This document shows, one piece after another, positions 17,258-26,125 of a stretch of DNA of 64,000 nt; within the stretch, counting starts at the first letter, position 1, and every line of letters starts with the position of its first letter. Where the stretch lies: positions 186,001-250,000 of the forward strand of contig JADJJI010000015.1 of assembly GCA_016706565.1 (NCBI GenBank). Direction: 5' to 3'. The notes beneath the pieces were generated by a model. It searched no databases, was not told where the DNA came from, and worked only from the letters and a program-made list of their open reading frames with translations. Both the position numbers and the translations under genes were made by a program. The DNA is from Piscinibacter sp. Its GTDB lineage: Bacteria > Pseudomonadota > Gammaproteobacteria > Burkholderiales > Burkholderiaceae_C.

Positions 17258-18727
17258 TCAGTCCTCGCCGATCTCCAGCTCACCCGTGGTGCCGACGTCG
17301 CGCGTCGCATCCACCACATTGGTCGCCAGGCTCGCGACCACACCCCGCGCGCGCACCATCGTCGGCACCGCCGGCGGCACGGCCACGGCGGCGTAGAAGG
17401 TCGCAGCGTCGACCAGCGCTCCGCTCAGGTCGCGGTAGCGTGAGTTGGCGCCCGTAGTCACGCCGAAACCCGCCAGCGTGAGCTGCGTGGTCGGCACCTT
17501 CGCGTCTGCCGGCCCCTTGACGACCACGAGCGAGTCTGCCGCGGTGCGCTCCACGCGCGTGGCGATCAGGTCGCCCGCCGCATCCTCGTAGGCGTTGACT
17601 TCCAGGCGATCGGCCGGATTCAGCGATGCCAGCGTGATGATCGCCGGCTGGTCGGCGCTGGCCAGGCGGTCGCGCAACACCGTGTCGGCCGTGAGCTTGA
17701 GCGCGCGGCCGAGCATCGTCAGAGTGCCCAGTGCCGCGTCCTTGGCCTGCAGACCGGATTCGACATGCACGCTGGCCTGCAGCTTGACGACGAGCACGCT
17801 GGCGACCAGCACGTTGTTCGTCATCACGCCTTCGGCTTCGACCTTCAGGCCGTTGCGGATGTCGGCGGCCGTGCCATTGCGGATCACCGCGTTGGCCGCA
17901 TTCACCGCCTGGCCCGCTACCGTGAAGTTCGCGATCGAGACGAAGTCGGCGACATAGCCCTCGACCTCGAGGCCATCGCCGTCGGGATAGCTGATGCGGT
18001 CGCGATCGCGGTCGCGCAGCCGGTCGGCGGTGAGGATGCCGTTCGCGAAGTTGCTGCCGCCGACCTCCACGGTCATGCCGTTGGCCAGGCCGGCGGGCCG
18101 GCTGCCCGCGGCGATGCCCGAGAAGTTCACCGTCAGGCCGTCGATGGTGCAGGTGCCCGCAGCCGCATCGAGGTTGCTCACCGTGCCTTTGACCTCGAGT
18201 TCGCTGACACCGTTCTGGAACAGCCCCTGCCGCTCCATTCGGGTGGCGCGCAGGCGGTTGTTGGCCGGGTCGGGCAGGCAGCTCACTTCGACCTGGTCAC
18301 CGATCGCAAAGCTGTTCATGTCACGCTGCGTGACGCCGTCGAACACGGTGTCATCGTCCACCAGCACCGTCTGGCCGAGCACGGTGACGGTGTTCTGTAC
18401 CTGGTTCATGGCAGTGATCGGGCCCTGCACGCAGTCGTTGTAGCGAATGGTGTTGGCCACTCCCGTGCCATTGGCGTTGATGCGGCCGCGCACCTGGACC
18501 ACCATGCCCACGCGCAGCCGATCGCGCGTGCCTGCGCTGTCGTCCATGGTGATGCTGGCCGCGGTGTCGTCGAAGCGCACGCCATTGACGACAAGGCTGC
18601 CGAAGCTGCTGATCGTGCCGATGGCTGTCTGAGTGGGGCCCGGTGCGGGGTCGTCGCCGCCGCCGCAGGCGGCGAGCATCGACAGCGCGCAGGCCGCCGC
18701 GGTGGTCTTCCAGTGATGCGCATGCAT
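17258..18727 (-). CDS. DUF5666 repeat lipoprotein
   Basis: A 489-aa outer-surface lipoprotein candidate (lipobox LAAC, Cys21, then GGGDD). The body is a series of small beta-barrel/OB-like DUF5666 units with the recurring pattern GTISSFGSLVVNGVRFD, VGMVVQVRGRINANG, and later VEVGGSNFANGILTADRLRDRD and EVEGYVADFVS. These units occur in many proteobacterial surface proteins without known ligand. ATG 18727 follows AAAGGAG. Same strand as the Fn3 lipoprotein upstream but separated by a terminator hairpin. Confidence 0.85.
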   Translation of the reverse strand: MHAHHWKTTAAACALSMLAACGGGDDPAPGPTQTAIGTISSFGSLVVNGVRFDDTAASITMDDSAGTRDRLRVGMVVQVRGRINANGTGVANTIRYNDCVQGPITAMNQVQNTVTVLGQTVLVDDDTVFDGVTQRDMNSFAIGDQVEVSCLPDPANNRLRATRMERQGLFQNGVSELEVKGTVSNLDAAAGTCTIDGLTVNFSGIAAGSRPAGLANGMTVEVGGSNFANGILTADRLRDRDRDRISYPDGDGLEVEGYVADFVSIANFTVAGQAVNAANAVIRNGTAADIRNGLKVEAEGVMTNNVLVASVLVVKLQASVHVESGLQAKDAALGTLTMLGRALKLTADTVLRDRLASADQPAIITLASLNPADRLEVNAYEDAAGDLIATRVERTAADSLVVVKGPADAKVPTTQLTLAGFGVTTGANSRYRDLSGALVDAATFYAAVAVPPAVPTMVRARGVVASLATNVVDATRDVGTTGELEIGED

Positions 18728-18772
18728 GGCATGGCTCCTTTGGTGTGGGTTGAGGAACGGCACCAAAGTCAA

Positions 18773-18801
18773 ACGGCGGCTTCTCTTGCGAGAGCCGCCG
18801 T
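18773..18801 (-). terminator. Terminator between Fn3 lipoprotein and DUF5666 genes
   Basis: ACGGCGGCT (18773-18781) pairs with AGCCGCCGT (18793-18801), with further pairing of TCTC and GAGA inside. On the minus strand it is followed by TTGACTTT. It lies 30 bp after the Fn3 gene stop. Confidence 0.65.
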
Positions 18802-18830
18802 CAACTTGCATGCCGGTGTGTGTCGGCCGG

Positions 18831-21005
18831 TCAGTTCACGGTGATCACCACCGATGAACTCAGGCCGTCGGTGGCCAGCGTCGCTCCGGCATCCGACTTG
18901 CTGACCATCGTCACGTGGTTCGGCACGGTCTCGGTGCCCACCGTCGCCTGCGGATCCAGGCTGAAGGTGATCCGGTACTGGCCCGCCTTGTTCGGTACGC
19001 CGGTCACGGAGCTGAGCCGGAAGTTGTAGCCGTAGACGATCGAGCCGGCGACGTTGAGCTCGGCACCGTACTTGGTCGAGACCACGGTGCTGCCGCCGCC
19101 GCCTTCTTCGGACACGCCGAAGCCTTCGTACACGGCCTTGTCGAAGACGACCGTATCAGCACCGCCACCGGTGGCGATCTTCTCGATCTTCAGCCGGGCG
19201 TTGATCGCGAACACGTTGCGGGTCGGTGATGCGATGGTCGTGCCGTCGGTGCCCTGCAGCTCCGTCGTCTGCGAACCGGAGAGCAGCGCCATCCGGTACG
19301 CCGTCATCGTGTCGGTCACGCCGGCGATGGTGGCATCCTGCTTGAGCGTCGTCTCGATGCGCACGATGGAGCTCGACGTGTAGGTCTTGCTTAGCAGTGC
19401 GTCACCCCAGTCGACGATTGCTTCCATCTGCGCACCCGTGGCGTTGTTGCGCCACTCCGCCTGCCACGTGCTGGCCGTGGCCTGCGGGTAGTAGGTGGTG
19501 CCGCCCAGGGACACGGCGGTGGCACTGCTCAGCAGCGGGAAGCTCGTCAGCGTCTCCGTCGACAGCGGGCGCAGCCCGGTGTTGAAATCGAAGGTCGGCA
19601 GCGTGGTGAACGGGCCCGTGCCCGGCCAGGTGCCGGCCAGCTTCAGGCCGGTGATGCCATAGCCGTCGGCGAACACGATCGGGAACGACAGGTTGTTGCC
19701 GAAGCCGGTGTCGCCGCCGCCACCACCACCGCCACCGCCGCCACCGGCACGGCCGGTCGTGGCCGAGACCTCACCCGAAGGCGCGCTCTCGACATCCGGG
19801 ATGGCCGGCACGAAGCTGGTCACCACGTAGTAGTAAGTGGTGGCGTTGGCCACGGTCGCGTCGACGAACGGCGCGGTGACGTTGGCGATCTTCGTGGCGC
19901 GCGACGCATCCTTGTAGTACGTCGCCAGGCCCGGTTGGAGGCCGCGATAGATGTGGTAACCCAGCTGGATCGGAGCCTGAGCCGACGGATAGTCGGTGAC
20001 GTCGAACCACTGCACGGTGACCTGCGTCACGTCCTTCGGCGCGATCGCCGTCAGGCCCAGCGGTGCAGGCGGTGCCGGGGGCAGCGGCCGCACGGAGACT
20101 TCCGACGAGACCGCGCTCTCGCCGCCCGCACCGACGGCGCTCACCACGTAGTAGTAGGTGTCACCGTTGGTCAGGCCGCTCGGCTCGTAGCTCGTCGTGG
20201 TCACGCCCGGAATCTGCGTCACGCCGGCTGCGCCGGGGACGATGCCTGCGGTGTTCGACCAGTACACGTTGTACGAGGTCGCGCCCAGTGAAGCGGACCA
20301 GGACAGGTGCACGTGCGTGTCGCCCGTGGTGGCCGTCAGGTTGGCCGGGGCGCCAGGCGCAGGCGGCAGCGGCGTGGCCGACGCTTCCGCCGACACCACG
20401 CTCTCGCCACCCGTGTTCACGGCCGTCACCAGGTAGTAGTAAGCGGTGCCGTTCGTGAGACTCAGATGCGCGTAGCTGGTGGCCTGGATGTTCTCGATCT
20501 TCGTCACCCCGGCGCCGCCGGGTGCGAACCCGGCCGTGTTCGACCAGTACAGGGTGTACGAGTCCGCACGCGACACAGGAGCCCAGTCGATCGTGACCAC
20601 GCCGTCACCTGGCGTGGCGTTCACCGTGCCGGGAGGTGCCGGCACGGGTGCGACCGGCATGGCGCCGATCTCGGTCGACAAAGCGCTCTCGCCGTCGGCA
20701 TTGACCGACGTGACGGCGTAGTAGACGAGCCGGCCGTTCGTGCGGCCGGTGTGCAGATAGGGCGACACCGCGCCCTTGACGACCTGCGCGGTCGCCTTGG
20801 CGACCGGCGTGGTTTCCGACCAGTACAGGTTGTACGACGTGGCTGCGGCCACAGCAGGCCATTGCACCGTGTTCAGTTCGTCGCCGGGTTGCACCGACAA
20901 GCCCGTCGGTGCCGGTGGCGGCGGTGGCGGGTCATCCGACCCTCCGCACCCCAACATCACGCTGCAGATGCACGTGATCAACAATCCCCTCAACCAAGTC
21001 TTCAT
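18831..21005 (-). CDS. Lipoprotein with four fibronectin type III domains
   Basis: A 724-aa lipoprotein: signal and lipobox VMLGC (Cys20), a Pro-rich linker, four tandem Fn3 modules (about 33-120, 121-215, 216-310, 311-415) with TSYNLYWS / TSYNVYWSNT strands and YYYVVSAV motifs, an 11-Gly linker near 425-436, and an approximately 290-aa C-terminal domain I do not recognise (FPIVFADGYGITGLKLAGTW ...). Modules 2 and 3 are nearly repeats (YWSNTAG, PGAAGVT). Likely exposed adhesin or scaffold. ATG 21005 follows AAGGAA. Confidence 0.85.
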   Translation of the reverse strand: MKTWLRGLLITCICSVMLGCGGSDDPPPPPPAPTGLSVQPGDELNTVQWPAVAAATSYNLYWSETTPVAKATAQVVKGAVSPYLHTGRTNGRLVYYAVTSVNADGESALSTEIGAMPVAPVPAPPGTVNATPGDGVVTIDWAPVSRADSYTLYWSNTAGFAPGGAGVTKIENIQATSYAHLSLTNGTAYYYLVTAVNTGGESVVSAEASATPLPPAPGAPANLTATTGDTHVHLSWSASLGATSYNVYWSNTAGIVPGAAGVTQIPGVTTTSYEPSGLTNGDTYYYVVSAVGAGGESAVSSEVSVRPLPPAPPAPLGLTAIAPKDVTQVTVQWFDVTDYPSAQAPIQLGYHIYRGLQPGLATYYKDASRATKIANVTAPFVDATVANATTYYYVVTSFVPAIPDVESAPSGEVSATTGRAGGGGGGGGGGGDTGFGNNLSFPIVFADGYGITGLKLAGTWPGTGPFTTLPTFDFNTGLRPLSTETLTSFPLLSSATAVSLGGTTYYPQATASTWQAEWRNNATGAQMEAIVDWGDALLSKTYTSSSIVRIETTLKQDATIAGVTDTMTAYRMALLSGSQTTELQGTDGTTIASPTRNVFAINARLKIEKIATGGGADTVVFDKAVYEGFGVSEEGGGGSTVVSTKYGAELNVAGSIVYGYNFRLSSVTGVPNKAGQYRITFSLDPQATVGTETVPNHVTMVSKSDAGATLATDGLSSSVVITVN

Positions 21006-21160
21006 GATGGTTCCTTTTCGACTTCGGACAGAACCATTCTTGGCAGGCTGGGCGGGAACCAATTGAGTGTGCGCAACGCACACAAGTTGCTGCTGCGCTG
21101 TTTCACATCTGTTCGATCTGCGCCACTCAGAGCCCGAGTCGCCCAGTGCGACAGCGGCGC

Positions 21161-21676
21161 CTATGTCCGCATGCCATAAGCGACCAGGCCGAACCCCGCG
21201 TTGTAGACCGCGTGCAGGAGGGTCGCTGGCAGCACGCTGCCGAAACGCTCGCGCAGATGGCCGAGCAGCAGCGACGGTGCGGCCGTCGCCAAAGCCCAGG
21301 CCGGTGGCTGCGAGATCAGGTGCAGGCCGATGAAGCCGGCGGTCGTTGCGAGGTTGGCCCAGGTGAACGGCCCCGCCCTGCGTGTGCCGCCGAGTCGCAG
21401 CAACTGGCCTTGAAGCACGCCGCGAAAGACGAGTTCCTCGGCGACGGGCTGCACCAGCACCAGCGACAACCACGCACCCCAGGTGTGCGCCACCTGCATG
21501 CGGCCACCCATGGTCATGCCCAGGGCGAGCCAGACCGGCAAGGCCGCCAGAAGACTGGCCAGAACATGCGCATCACCCAGCCAGCGCCACCAACCTAAAG
21601 GCGGGGTCACCAGCCCGCACTCCCGGCGCAGCGCGGCGGCCGATGCGCGATCGAGATCCTGCGTCATGTGCGCCAT
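21161..21676 (-). CDS. mrtJ: CPBP glutamic intramembrane protease, JDVT-CTERM system (MrtJ type)
   Basis: A 171-aa CAAX/CPBP-family membrane protease. Catalytic motifs are visible: EELVFRG (Glu80-Glu81, Arg85), GFIGLH (His119) and HAVYNA (His155/Asn159), all in predicted membrane helices. Small proteases of this kind are encoded beside a single JDVT-CTERM protein and are thought to cleave its C-terminal sorting signal. The divergent neighbour at 21827-24199 ends in exactly that kind of signal, which is the main reason for the specific call. The start is uncertain: GTG 21688, ATG 21676 or ATG 21667. Confidence 0.8.
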   Translation of the reverse strand: MAHMTQDLDRASAAALRRECGLVTPPLGWWRWLGDAHVLASLLAALPVWLALGMTMGGRMQVAHTWGAWLSLVLVQPVAEELVFRGVLQGQLLRLGGTRRAGPFTWANLATTAGFIGLHLISQPPAWALATAAPSLLLGHLRERFGSVLPATLLHAVYNAGFGLVAYGMRT

Positions 21677-21826
21677 CGTCTCATGCACTTCGGCCTGTAT
21701 GCCGATTCGGGGCGAGCGTCATCAATGAGCGAACGCAACGCGAGCAGGCATTCCCTGCGGAACCATAGGCAGGCGGATGCGAGGGGTCGCATAGGAATAG
21801 GTCAAGGTTTGATCAGGAGTCCCAAC

Positions 21827-24199
21827 TTGAAAGTCAGCGTCAAGCTCGGTGTCGGTGTGTTGTCTTGCGCGATTGCGGCGGCGGTGCTGGCGGCGACGGC
21901 GCTCAAGCCGGCGTCGACTATGAATGTCAGTCAGACCCCCACGGGGACGGAAAAGGCGAAGGCCGTGCGCCTCGCCTACTTCGATGGCAGCGCATTCAGG
22001 AAGGTATGGCTCTACACCTATGGTGATGGGCCGGTGGGCCGCCAGGACGTCTACGCACGCCACTCGTTCGACGATGGCGTGTCGTGGTCGGCGCCGGTGC
22101 TGCTGTCGCGCGATGCGGCCGGCGCGGCGACGGGTGGCCAATCGATCACCGTGCGCGACACGCTGGCCTTCAGCGTCGACAACGAGAAGCCCAGCATCTT
22201 CGCGCCACCGGACACGTCCGGGCCGAAGGTGGTGATCACCTGGAACAGCGCCTACTGTCCGCAGGACCCGGCCGCGACCGGCAATGCGGGCAGTTACACC
22301 AACCCCGTGCAAGGGGCCAGTGACTTCGACGGCGACGGCGTTGCCGACCGGCCGTTCCACTGTGTATGGACGGCGACCATCGTGGATCCGACGCTCGCCG
22401 CATGGGACGTTCAGCAGCTGACCAATGGCCAGCGCGATGCCATCGGCGAAGTGGTGTCGGGCAATGCCACCGGCACGGCCTACGCGCTCGCCTGGCAGGA
22501 AGATCCGGCAGGCCTGCAGCCTGGCGAGGCCGAGGGGCGGGGAGACGGTGGCATGGGTTCGCACGTCACCGGCGGCACCAATATCTGGTACACGCATGCG
22601 CCGGCGCCCAGCGGCGCGACCTGGCGCGCCAACATCGCGCAGCTCAGCGACAACAACGCCACGGGAACCGGGCAGCCCGGCGCGTCGCGGCCGAACCTGC
22701 AGATCAGCGGGAGCGTGGCCGCAGTGGGCTACGAGGAATCGTCCTGCCCCGGCGGCAACGGAGGCAAGTGTGTGGTCTACCACGCCTTCCCCTACGCGAG
22801 CCACGACACGAACTCGCCTGGCACCGTCGTCAGCGACGTGACGAAGAACGCGCGCCGCGTGCGCTTCGTGCTGCAGGGCGCCGCGGCCGCGGGCACCTCG
22901 GCCTTGCGCACGGTGATGCTCTGGCGCGAATCGGCCACTGCCGCGCCGGGCGCGCCGGCCGACATCGTGGTGCGGCGCGGCCTGGTCGACACGCTCGCGC
23001 GACCCGGATCGAACGGCTTCCTGCCCACCGACCTCCTGGCCGACACGCCGCAGCGAATGACCGACATGGCGGCGTCCGGCGGCAACGCCAACGCGCACAG
23101 GGCCATCGTGCGCGGCGGCTTCATCGGCCTGGCCTACGACCTGACGCCCGACATGCTCGGTGCCGACCCCGAGAAGACGGCCACGCCTTCGGCGAACTAC
23201 AACCTCTTTTTCACCCGCTCGACCGACGATGGGCGCGCCGGCAGCTGGAGCAGCCCGGTCGACCTCTCGCGAGTCCAGTCGCCCGCGCTGACGGTGGTGG
23301 AGCCGCGCCTGGTGCCGACGCCGGGAACGATCGTCAACCCGCTCACCGGCTCGGCCGACGCCGGCGACACGCAGAACCCGAACGTGCTCTACATCGCCTA
23401 TGCGACCGAGAGCAACACGCTGGCCGGCGAGGCGGGCCGCGTGTACGTGTCGCGATCGACCGACCAGGGCGTGAGCTTCGAGCCCTTCGTGCCGGTGTCG
23501 GCGGGCGCGGTAGGTCAGTCCGAATCGCAGCTGCGGCCCCTGCCCGATGGCTCGTCGACCATGGTGCTGTGGATGGGCGAGACCTCGCCCGGCAATGCGG
23601 CCACCAAGGAGGCCATGTACGCGGTCATGTCCGCGTTCGACCTGCCCGACCTGAGCCTGAGCAGCAGAGGCGTCTCGTTCACGGCCGGTGGCCAGCAGAC
23701 CGTGACGCTGGAGGTGTCGAACCATGGCGCCGGCATGGCCCGGAACGTGACCGTGACCGGCACCCTGCCCGACAACCTGCGGCTGGTCGGCATCGGCGAT
23801 CCGAGCGCCTGCACAGTGCAGGGCTCGACCTTCCGGTGCGCGTTGCCCGAGCTCGGTGTGGCGCAGAGTCGCACCGTGTCCGTCACCGTGGGTGCGGCCG
23901 CCGAAGGCAGCTACACGCTCAGCGCCGGCGTGAGCAGCGAGGATCTGGATGCGAACGCGGCGGACAACGCCAGCTCCGCGACGATTCTCGCCACCGCGCA
24001 GGCCGTGGAGCCGCCGCCCGGGCCGGGCACCGACCCGATCCTTGCGGCCGACGAGGGCGGTGGCTGCACGATGGCACGCGGGCAGTCACCGTTCGATCCG
24101 GTGCTGCCGCTGCTGGCTGGTCTGGGTCTCGCGGGTCTGGCGCTGCGGCGCGTGGGCGGCCGGCGCACTCAGCCGCCGCAGGTCTCTCGCGTCGAGTAG
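21827..24199 (+). CDS. JDVT-CTERM surface protein with sialidase-like Asp-box repeats
   Basis: A 790-aa secreted protein. TTG 21827 is chosen because CAGGAG sits 7 nt upstream and it gives a proper signal peptide (KVSVKLGVGVLSCAIAAAV); ATG 21725 would place charged residues first. The body has Asp-box motifs of beta-propellers (SFDDGVSWSAP, STDDGRAGSWSSP, STDQGVSFEPF) and then a DUF11/CARDB-like beta-sandwich (VSNHGAGMARNVTVTGTLPD). The C terminus is a sorting signal: GGGCTMARGQSPFDP, a hydrophobic helix, then RRVGGRR, typical of JDVT-CTERM. The divergent MrtJ-like protease is its presumed processing enzyme. Confidence 0.88.
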   Translation: MKVSVKLGVGVLSCAIAAAVLAATALKPASTMNVSQTPTGTEKAKAVRLAYFDGSAFRKVWLYTYGDGPVGRQDVYARHSFDDGVSWSAPVLLSRDAAGAATGGQSITVRDTLAFSVDNEKPSIFAPPDTSGPKVVITWNSAYCPQDPAATGNAGSYTNPVQGASDFDGDGVADRPFHCVWTATIVDPTLAAWDVQQLTNGQRDAIGEVVSGNATGTAYALAWQEDPAGLQPGEAEGRGDGGMGSHVTGGTNIWYTHAPAPSGATWRANIAQLSDNNATGTGQPGASRPNLQISGSVAAVGYEESSCPGGNGGKCVVYHAFPYASHDTNSPGTVVSDVTKNARRVRFVLQGAAAAGTSALRTVMLWRESATAAPGAPADIVVRRGLVDTLARPGSNGFLPTDLLADTPQRMTDMAASGGNANAHRAIVRGGFIGLAYDLTPDMLGADPEKTATPSANYNLFFTRSTDDGRAGSWSSPVDLSRVQSPALTVVEPRLVPTPGTIVNPLTGSADAGDTQNPNVLYIAYATESNTLAGEAGRVYVSRSTDQGVSFEPFVPVSAGAVGQSESQLRPLPDGSSTMVLWMGETSPGNAATKEAMYAVMSAFDLPDLSLSSRGVSFTAGGQQTVTLEVSNHGAGMARNVTVTGTLPDNLRLVGIGDPSACTVQGSTFRCALPELGVAQSRTVSVTVGAAAEGSYTLSAGVSSEDLDANAADNASSATILATAQAVEPPPGPGTDPILAADEGGGCTMARGQSPFDPVLPLLAGLGLAGLALRRVGGRRTQPPQVSRVE

Positions 24200-24852
24200 G
24201 CGATCGCGTCCCATTCCTGCTGCGTGATGACCTGAGCGCTGTAGGTCACGCCGAGATCGAGCAGCGCGCCATTGAAGGCGCGAAGGTGGTTGCGCGAGCC
24301 GCACAGCAGGCTGCGGTAGACGTTCACGATGTCCGCCTCGTCGGTGAGAGCCTGGCGCTGCACGATGTCGCGGATGTCGGTCTCCTCGATCAGCGCACCG
24401 ACCTTGAGCCCCTCGACCAAGCTGGCTGCTCCGGCCTTCACCAGCGTGTCGTACAGGGCCTGCAGCTGCGGATCCTCGAACACGCCGGCGGCCTTGCCAG
24501 CGGCCGGGTCGTCGACACCGTACTTCGTCAGCAGCGAGAGGATCGCCTGCGTGTGCGTCGTCTCGCTCAGAGCGATGTTGGCGAAGGTCCGGTGGCTCCA
24601 CAAGGCGTCCATCGCGACATAGACGTCATGTGCGAGCTTCTCCTCCTCGCGCATGAACTTGAGGCCAGCGAACTCATCGGCCGACAGGCTCTCGATCGTC
24701 GCTTGCGCGGCGACCGGCACGATCGTGTCTGCCGTGAGCGCTGTCGGACCGAGGGCAGCGTCGGTGCCGCCGCCGCAGGCCGCGATCAGCGGCCCGATCG
24801 CGGCGCTGCCGGCCAGAGCGCCGAGGTGGCGCAGAAACTGTTTGCGTTGCAT
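24169..24852 (-). CDS. DUF2202 ferritin-like domain lipoprotein
   Basis: A 227-aa protein with an N-terminal signal containing lipobox IAAC (Cys26) and a DUF2202 four-helix ferritin-like domain (about 60-220). Candidate metal ligands are in REEEKLAHDVY, SETTHTQAI and the later SRNHLRAFN. Members are presumed diiron proteins; function is not established. ATG 24852. It overlaps the 3' end of the convergent JDVT-CTERM gene by 31 nt, and lies 29 bp downstream of the DUF6515-like gene on the same strand. Confidence 0.85.
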   Translation of the reverse strand: MQRKQFLRHLGALAGSAAIGPLIAACGGGTDAALGPTALTADTIVPVAAQATIESLSADEFAGLKFMREEEKLAHDVYVAMDALWSHRTFANIALSETTHTQAILSLLTKYGVDDPAAGKAAGVFEDPQLQALYDTLVKAGAASLVEGLKVGALIEETDIRDIVQRQALTDEADIVNVYRSLLCGSRNHLRAFNGALLDLGVTYSAQVITQQEWDAIAYSTRETCGG

Positions 24853-24881
24853 GAATGTCCTTCGTGGTGGGGTCGGCAGCT

Positions 24882-25535
24882 TCAGCGCACGGTGTAGCCG
24901 CGCGCGTCCATGCACGCCGCCACCGCCCGCTGGAATACGCCCGCGTCGTTCATTGCCGAGGGCTGGGTGGTCGCCCAACGGTTGCACTCACGGCGGTCGG
25001 TCTCGGTTTGCTCGGCGCTCTGCCCGTTGCGCGGATAGATCACCGGCTCCGGCACCGCGGCAGCCGACGCGGTTGCGGCCTCGGCGGGCGGCTCGACGAC
25101 CACATAGCCGCTGGTACCCGCCGGTGAGTAGTAGACGCCGTTGGCGTAGTAGTAGTACGTGCCGCCGATCCACAGGGTGACGTAGGCTGCCGGCAGGATC
25201 GGCACGAAGATGCCGATTGGTGGCAGCACCACGACGAAGCGCGTGCCCGAGGGCCGGTACCACACGCCACCGTGGAAGAAGTAGCGCCCATCCCGGAAGG
25301 CGACGCTGATGCTGCCTGTGGGCAGACTGGGCACCAGATACCCCCGCTCAGGGTAGTAGTGGTTGTGCTGGTACTGAGCGTCGAAGCGGATGTGCGGCGT
25401 GCGGAACTGCGGTGCGGCGGGACGCCGCACATCGGGCCCGGCCCGGCGGTCGGGGCCCGGCGGGGCCCCCATCGCCGTACCGAGCAGGGCCAGGGCCGCG
25501 AGAGCTGCGGCCAGGCTTCGAGTCGTGGTTCTCAT
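24882..25535 (-). CDS. DUF6515-like secreted protein
   Basis: A 217-aa protein with Sec signal (1-23), then a conserved Tyr/Gly/Pro-rich region (RGYLVPSLPTGSISVAFRDG, YFFHGGVWYRPSG, VVVLPPIGIFVPILP) that matches the DUF6515 pattern, and YYYYANGVYY. The C-terminal section (DRRECNRWATTQPSAMN ... AVAACMDARGYTVR) is a small Cys-paired module common in Gly-zipper envelope proteins. Role unknown; likely periplasmic or outer membrane. Probably one transcript with the DUF2202 gene. Confidence 0.8.
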   Translation of the reverse strand: MRTTTRSLAAALAALALLGTAMGAPPGPDRRAGPDVRRPAAPQFRTPHIRFDAQYQHNHYYPERGYLVPSLPTGSISVAFRDGRYFFHGGVWYRPSGTRFVVVLPPIGIFVPILPAAYVTLWIGGTYYYYANGVYYSPAGTSGYVVVEPPAEAATASAAAVPEPVIYPRNGQSAEQTETDRRECNRWATTQPSAMNDAGVFQRAVAACMDARGYTVR

Positions 25536-25562
25536 GACTTCATCTCCTGCTCGTTGCGGTGA

Positions 25563-26066
25563 TCAGCGGCCGCCACCACCGCCACCGGCGCCGCCGCCAC
25601 CACCGGCGCCGCCGCCACCACCGCCGCCGGCACCACCACCGCCGCCGCCGCTACCGCCCGCGCCCGAACCCGTCCCCGCCGCCGTGCCTTGCCGGCTGCG
25701 GGCCTGTTCTTCCGCGCGCACCTGGGCTTCAGTCCTGGTTCGCGTCTGCGCCTTCACCTTTGCCTTGGCCTGGTCCTTGGACTGATCCTTGGCCTGGTCC
25801 TTGGCCTGGTCCTTGGCCTGGTCCTTGGTCTGGTCCCTGACGCGATCACGGTCCTGGTCCTTGGTTTGATCCTTCGACTGGTCCTTGATGCGATCCCGGG
25901 TGCGATCCTGGTCCTTGATCTGATCCTTCGTTTGATCCTTGATCTGGTCCTTGGCCTCGGCGCGGGCCTGGTCGCGTGACTGGTCTTGTGCCTGTGCCGA
26001 CACACCCGCCGCGGCGGCCAGTGCGACGGCCGCCATCAGGGTCTTGAGGGTTTGACTTGCGTTCAT
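25563..26066 (-). CDS. Secreted Lys-Asp-Gln repeat protein with Gly-rich tail
   Basis: A 167-aa protein: signal peptide (1-25, ending VSAQA), about 75 residues of a tetrapeptide repeat K/R-D-Q-x (for example KDQAKDQAKDQAKDQSKDQ), a short charged linker (KVKAQTRTRTEAQVRAEEQA) and a 45-residue Gly/Ala tail. Every repeat pairs a basic with an acidic residue, predicting a highly charged, probably helical rod. The paralogue at 16724-17170 has the same plan with DQTR units. ATG 26066 follows AAGGAGAG. Confidence 0.85.
   Translation of the reverse strand: MNASQTLKTLMAAVALAAAAGVSAQAQDQSRDQARAEAKDQIKDQTKDQIKDQDRTRDRIKDQSKDQTKDQDRDRVRDQTKDQAKDQAKDQAKDQSKDQAKAKVKAQTRTRTEAQVRAEEQARSRQGTAAGTGSGAGGSGGGGGGAGGGGGGGAGGGGGAGGGGGGR
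25757..25988. repeat. 12-bp coding minisatellite
   Basis: Tandem 12-nt units of the form CTGGTCCTTGGC (plus strand) encode the KDQx repeats on the minus strand; three units near 25788-25829 are nearly identical. Twelve-nt steps keep the reading frame, so copy number can vary without breaking the gene. Confidence 0.85.
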
Positions 26067-26125
26067 GTCGATCTCTCCTTGGGTTGAAACAGAGGCCTGC
26101 GGCCTCGACGAAAACTCTCTTGGCC

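Noticed and set aside
19721-19745. GCC/ACC-type trinucleotide run as a structural DNA repeat
   Set aside because: Encodes the poly-Gly linker of the Fn3 lipoprotein; ordinary coding explanation.
25757-25988. Regularly repeated 12-bp units considered as CRISPR
   Set aside because: No spacers, units are contiguous and in frame with a secreted repeat protein.
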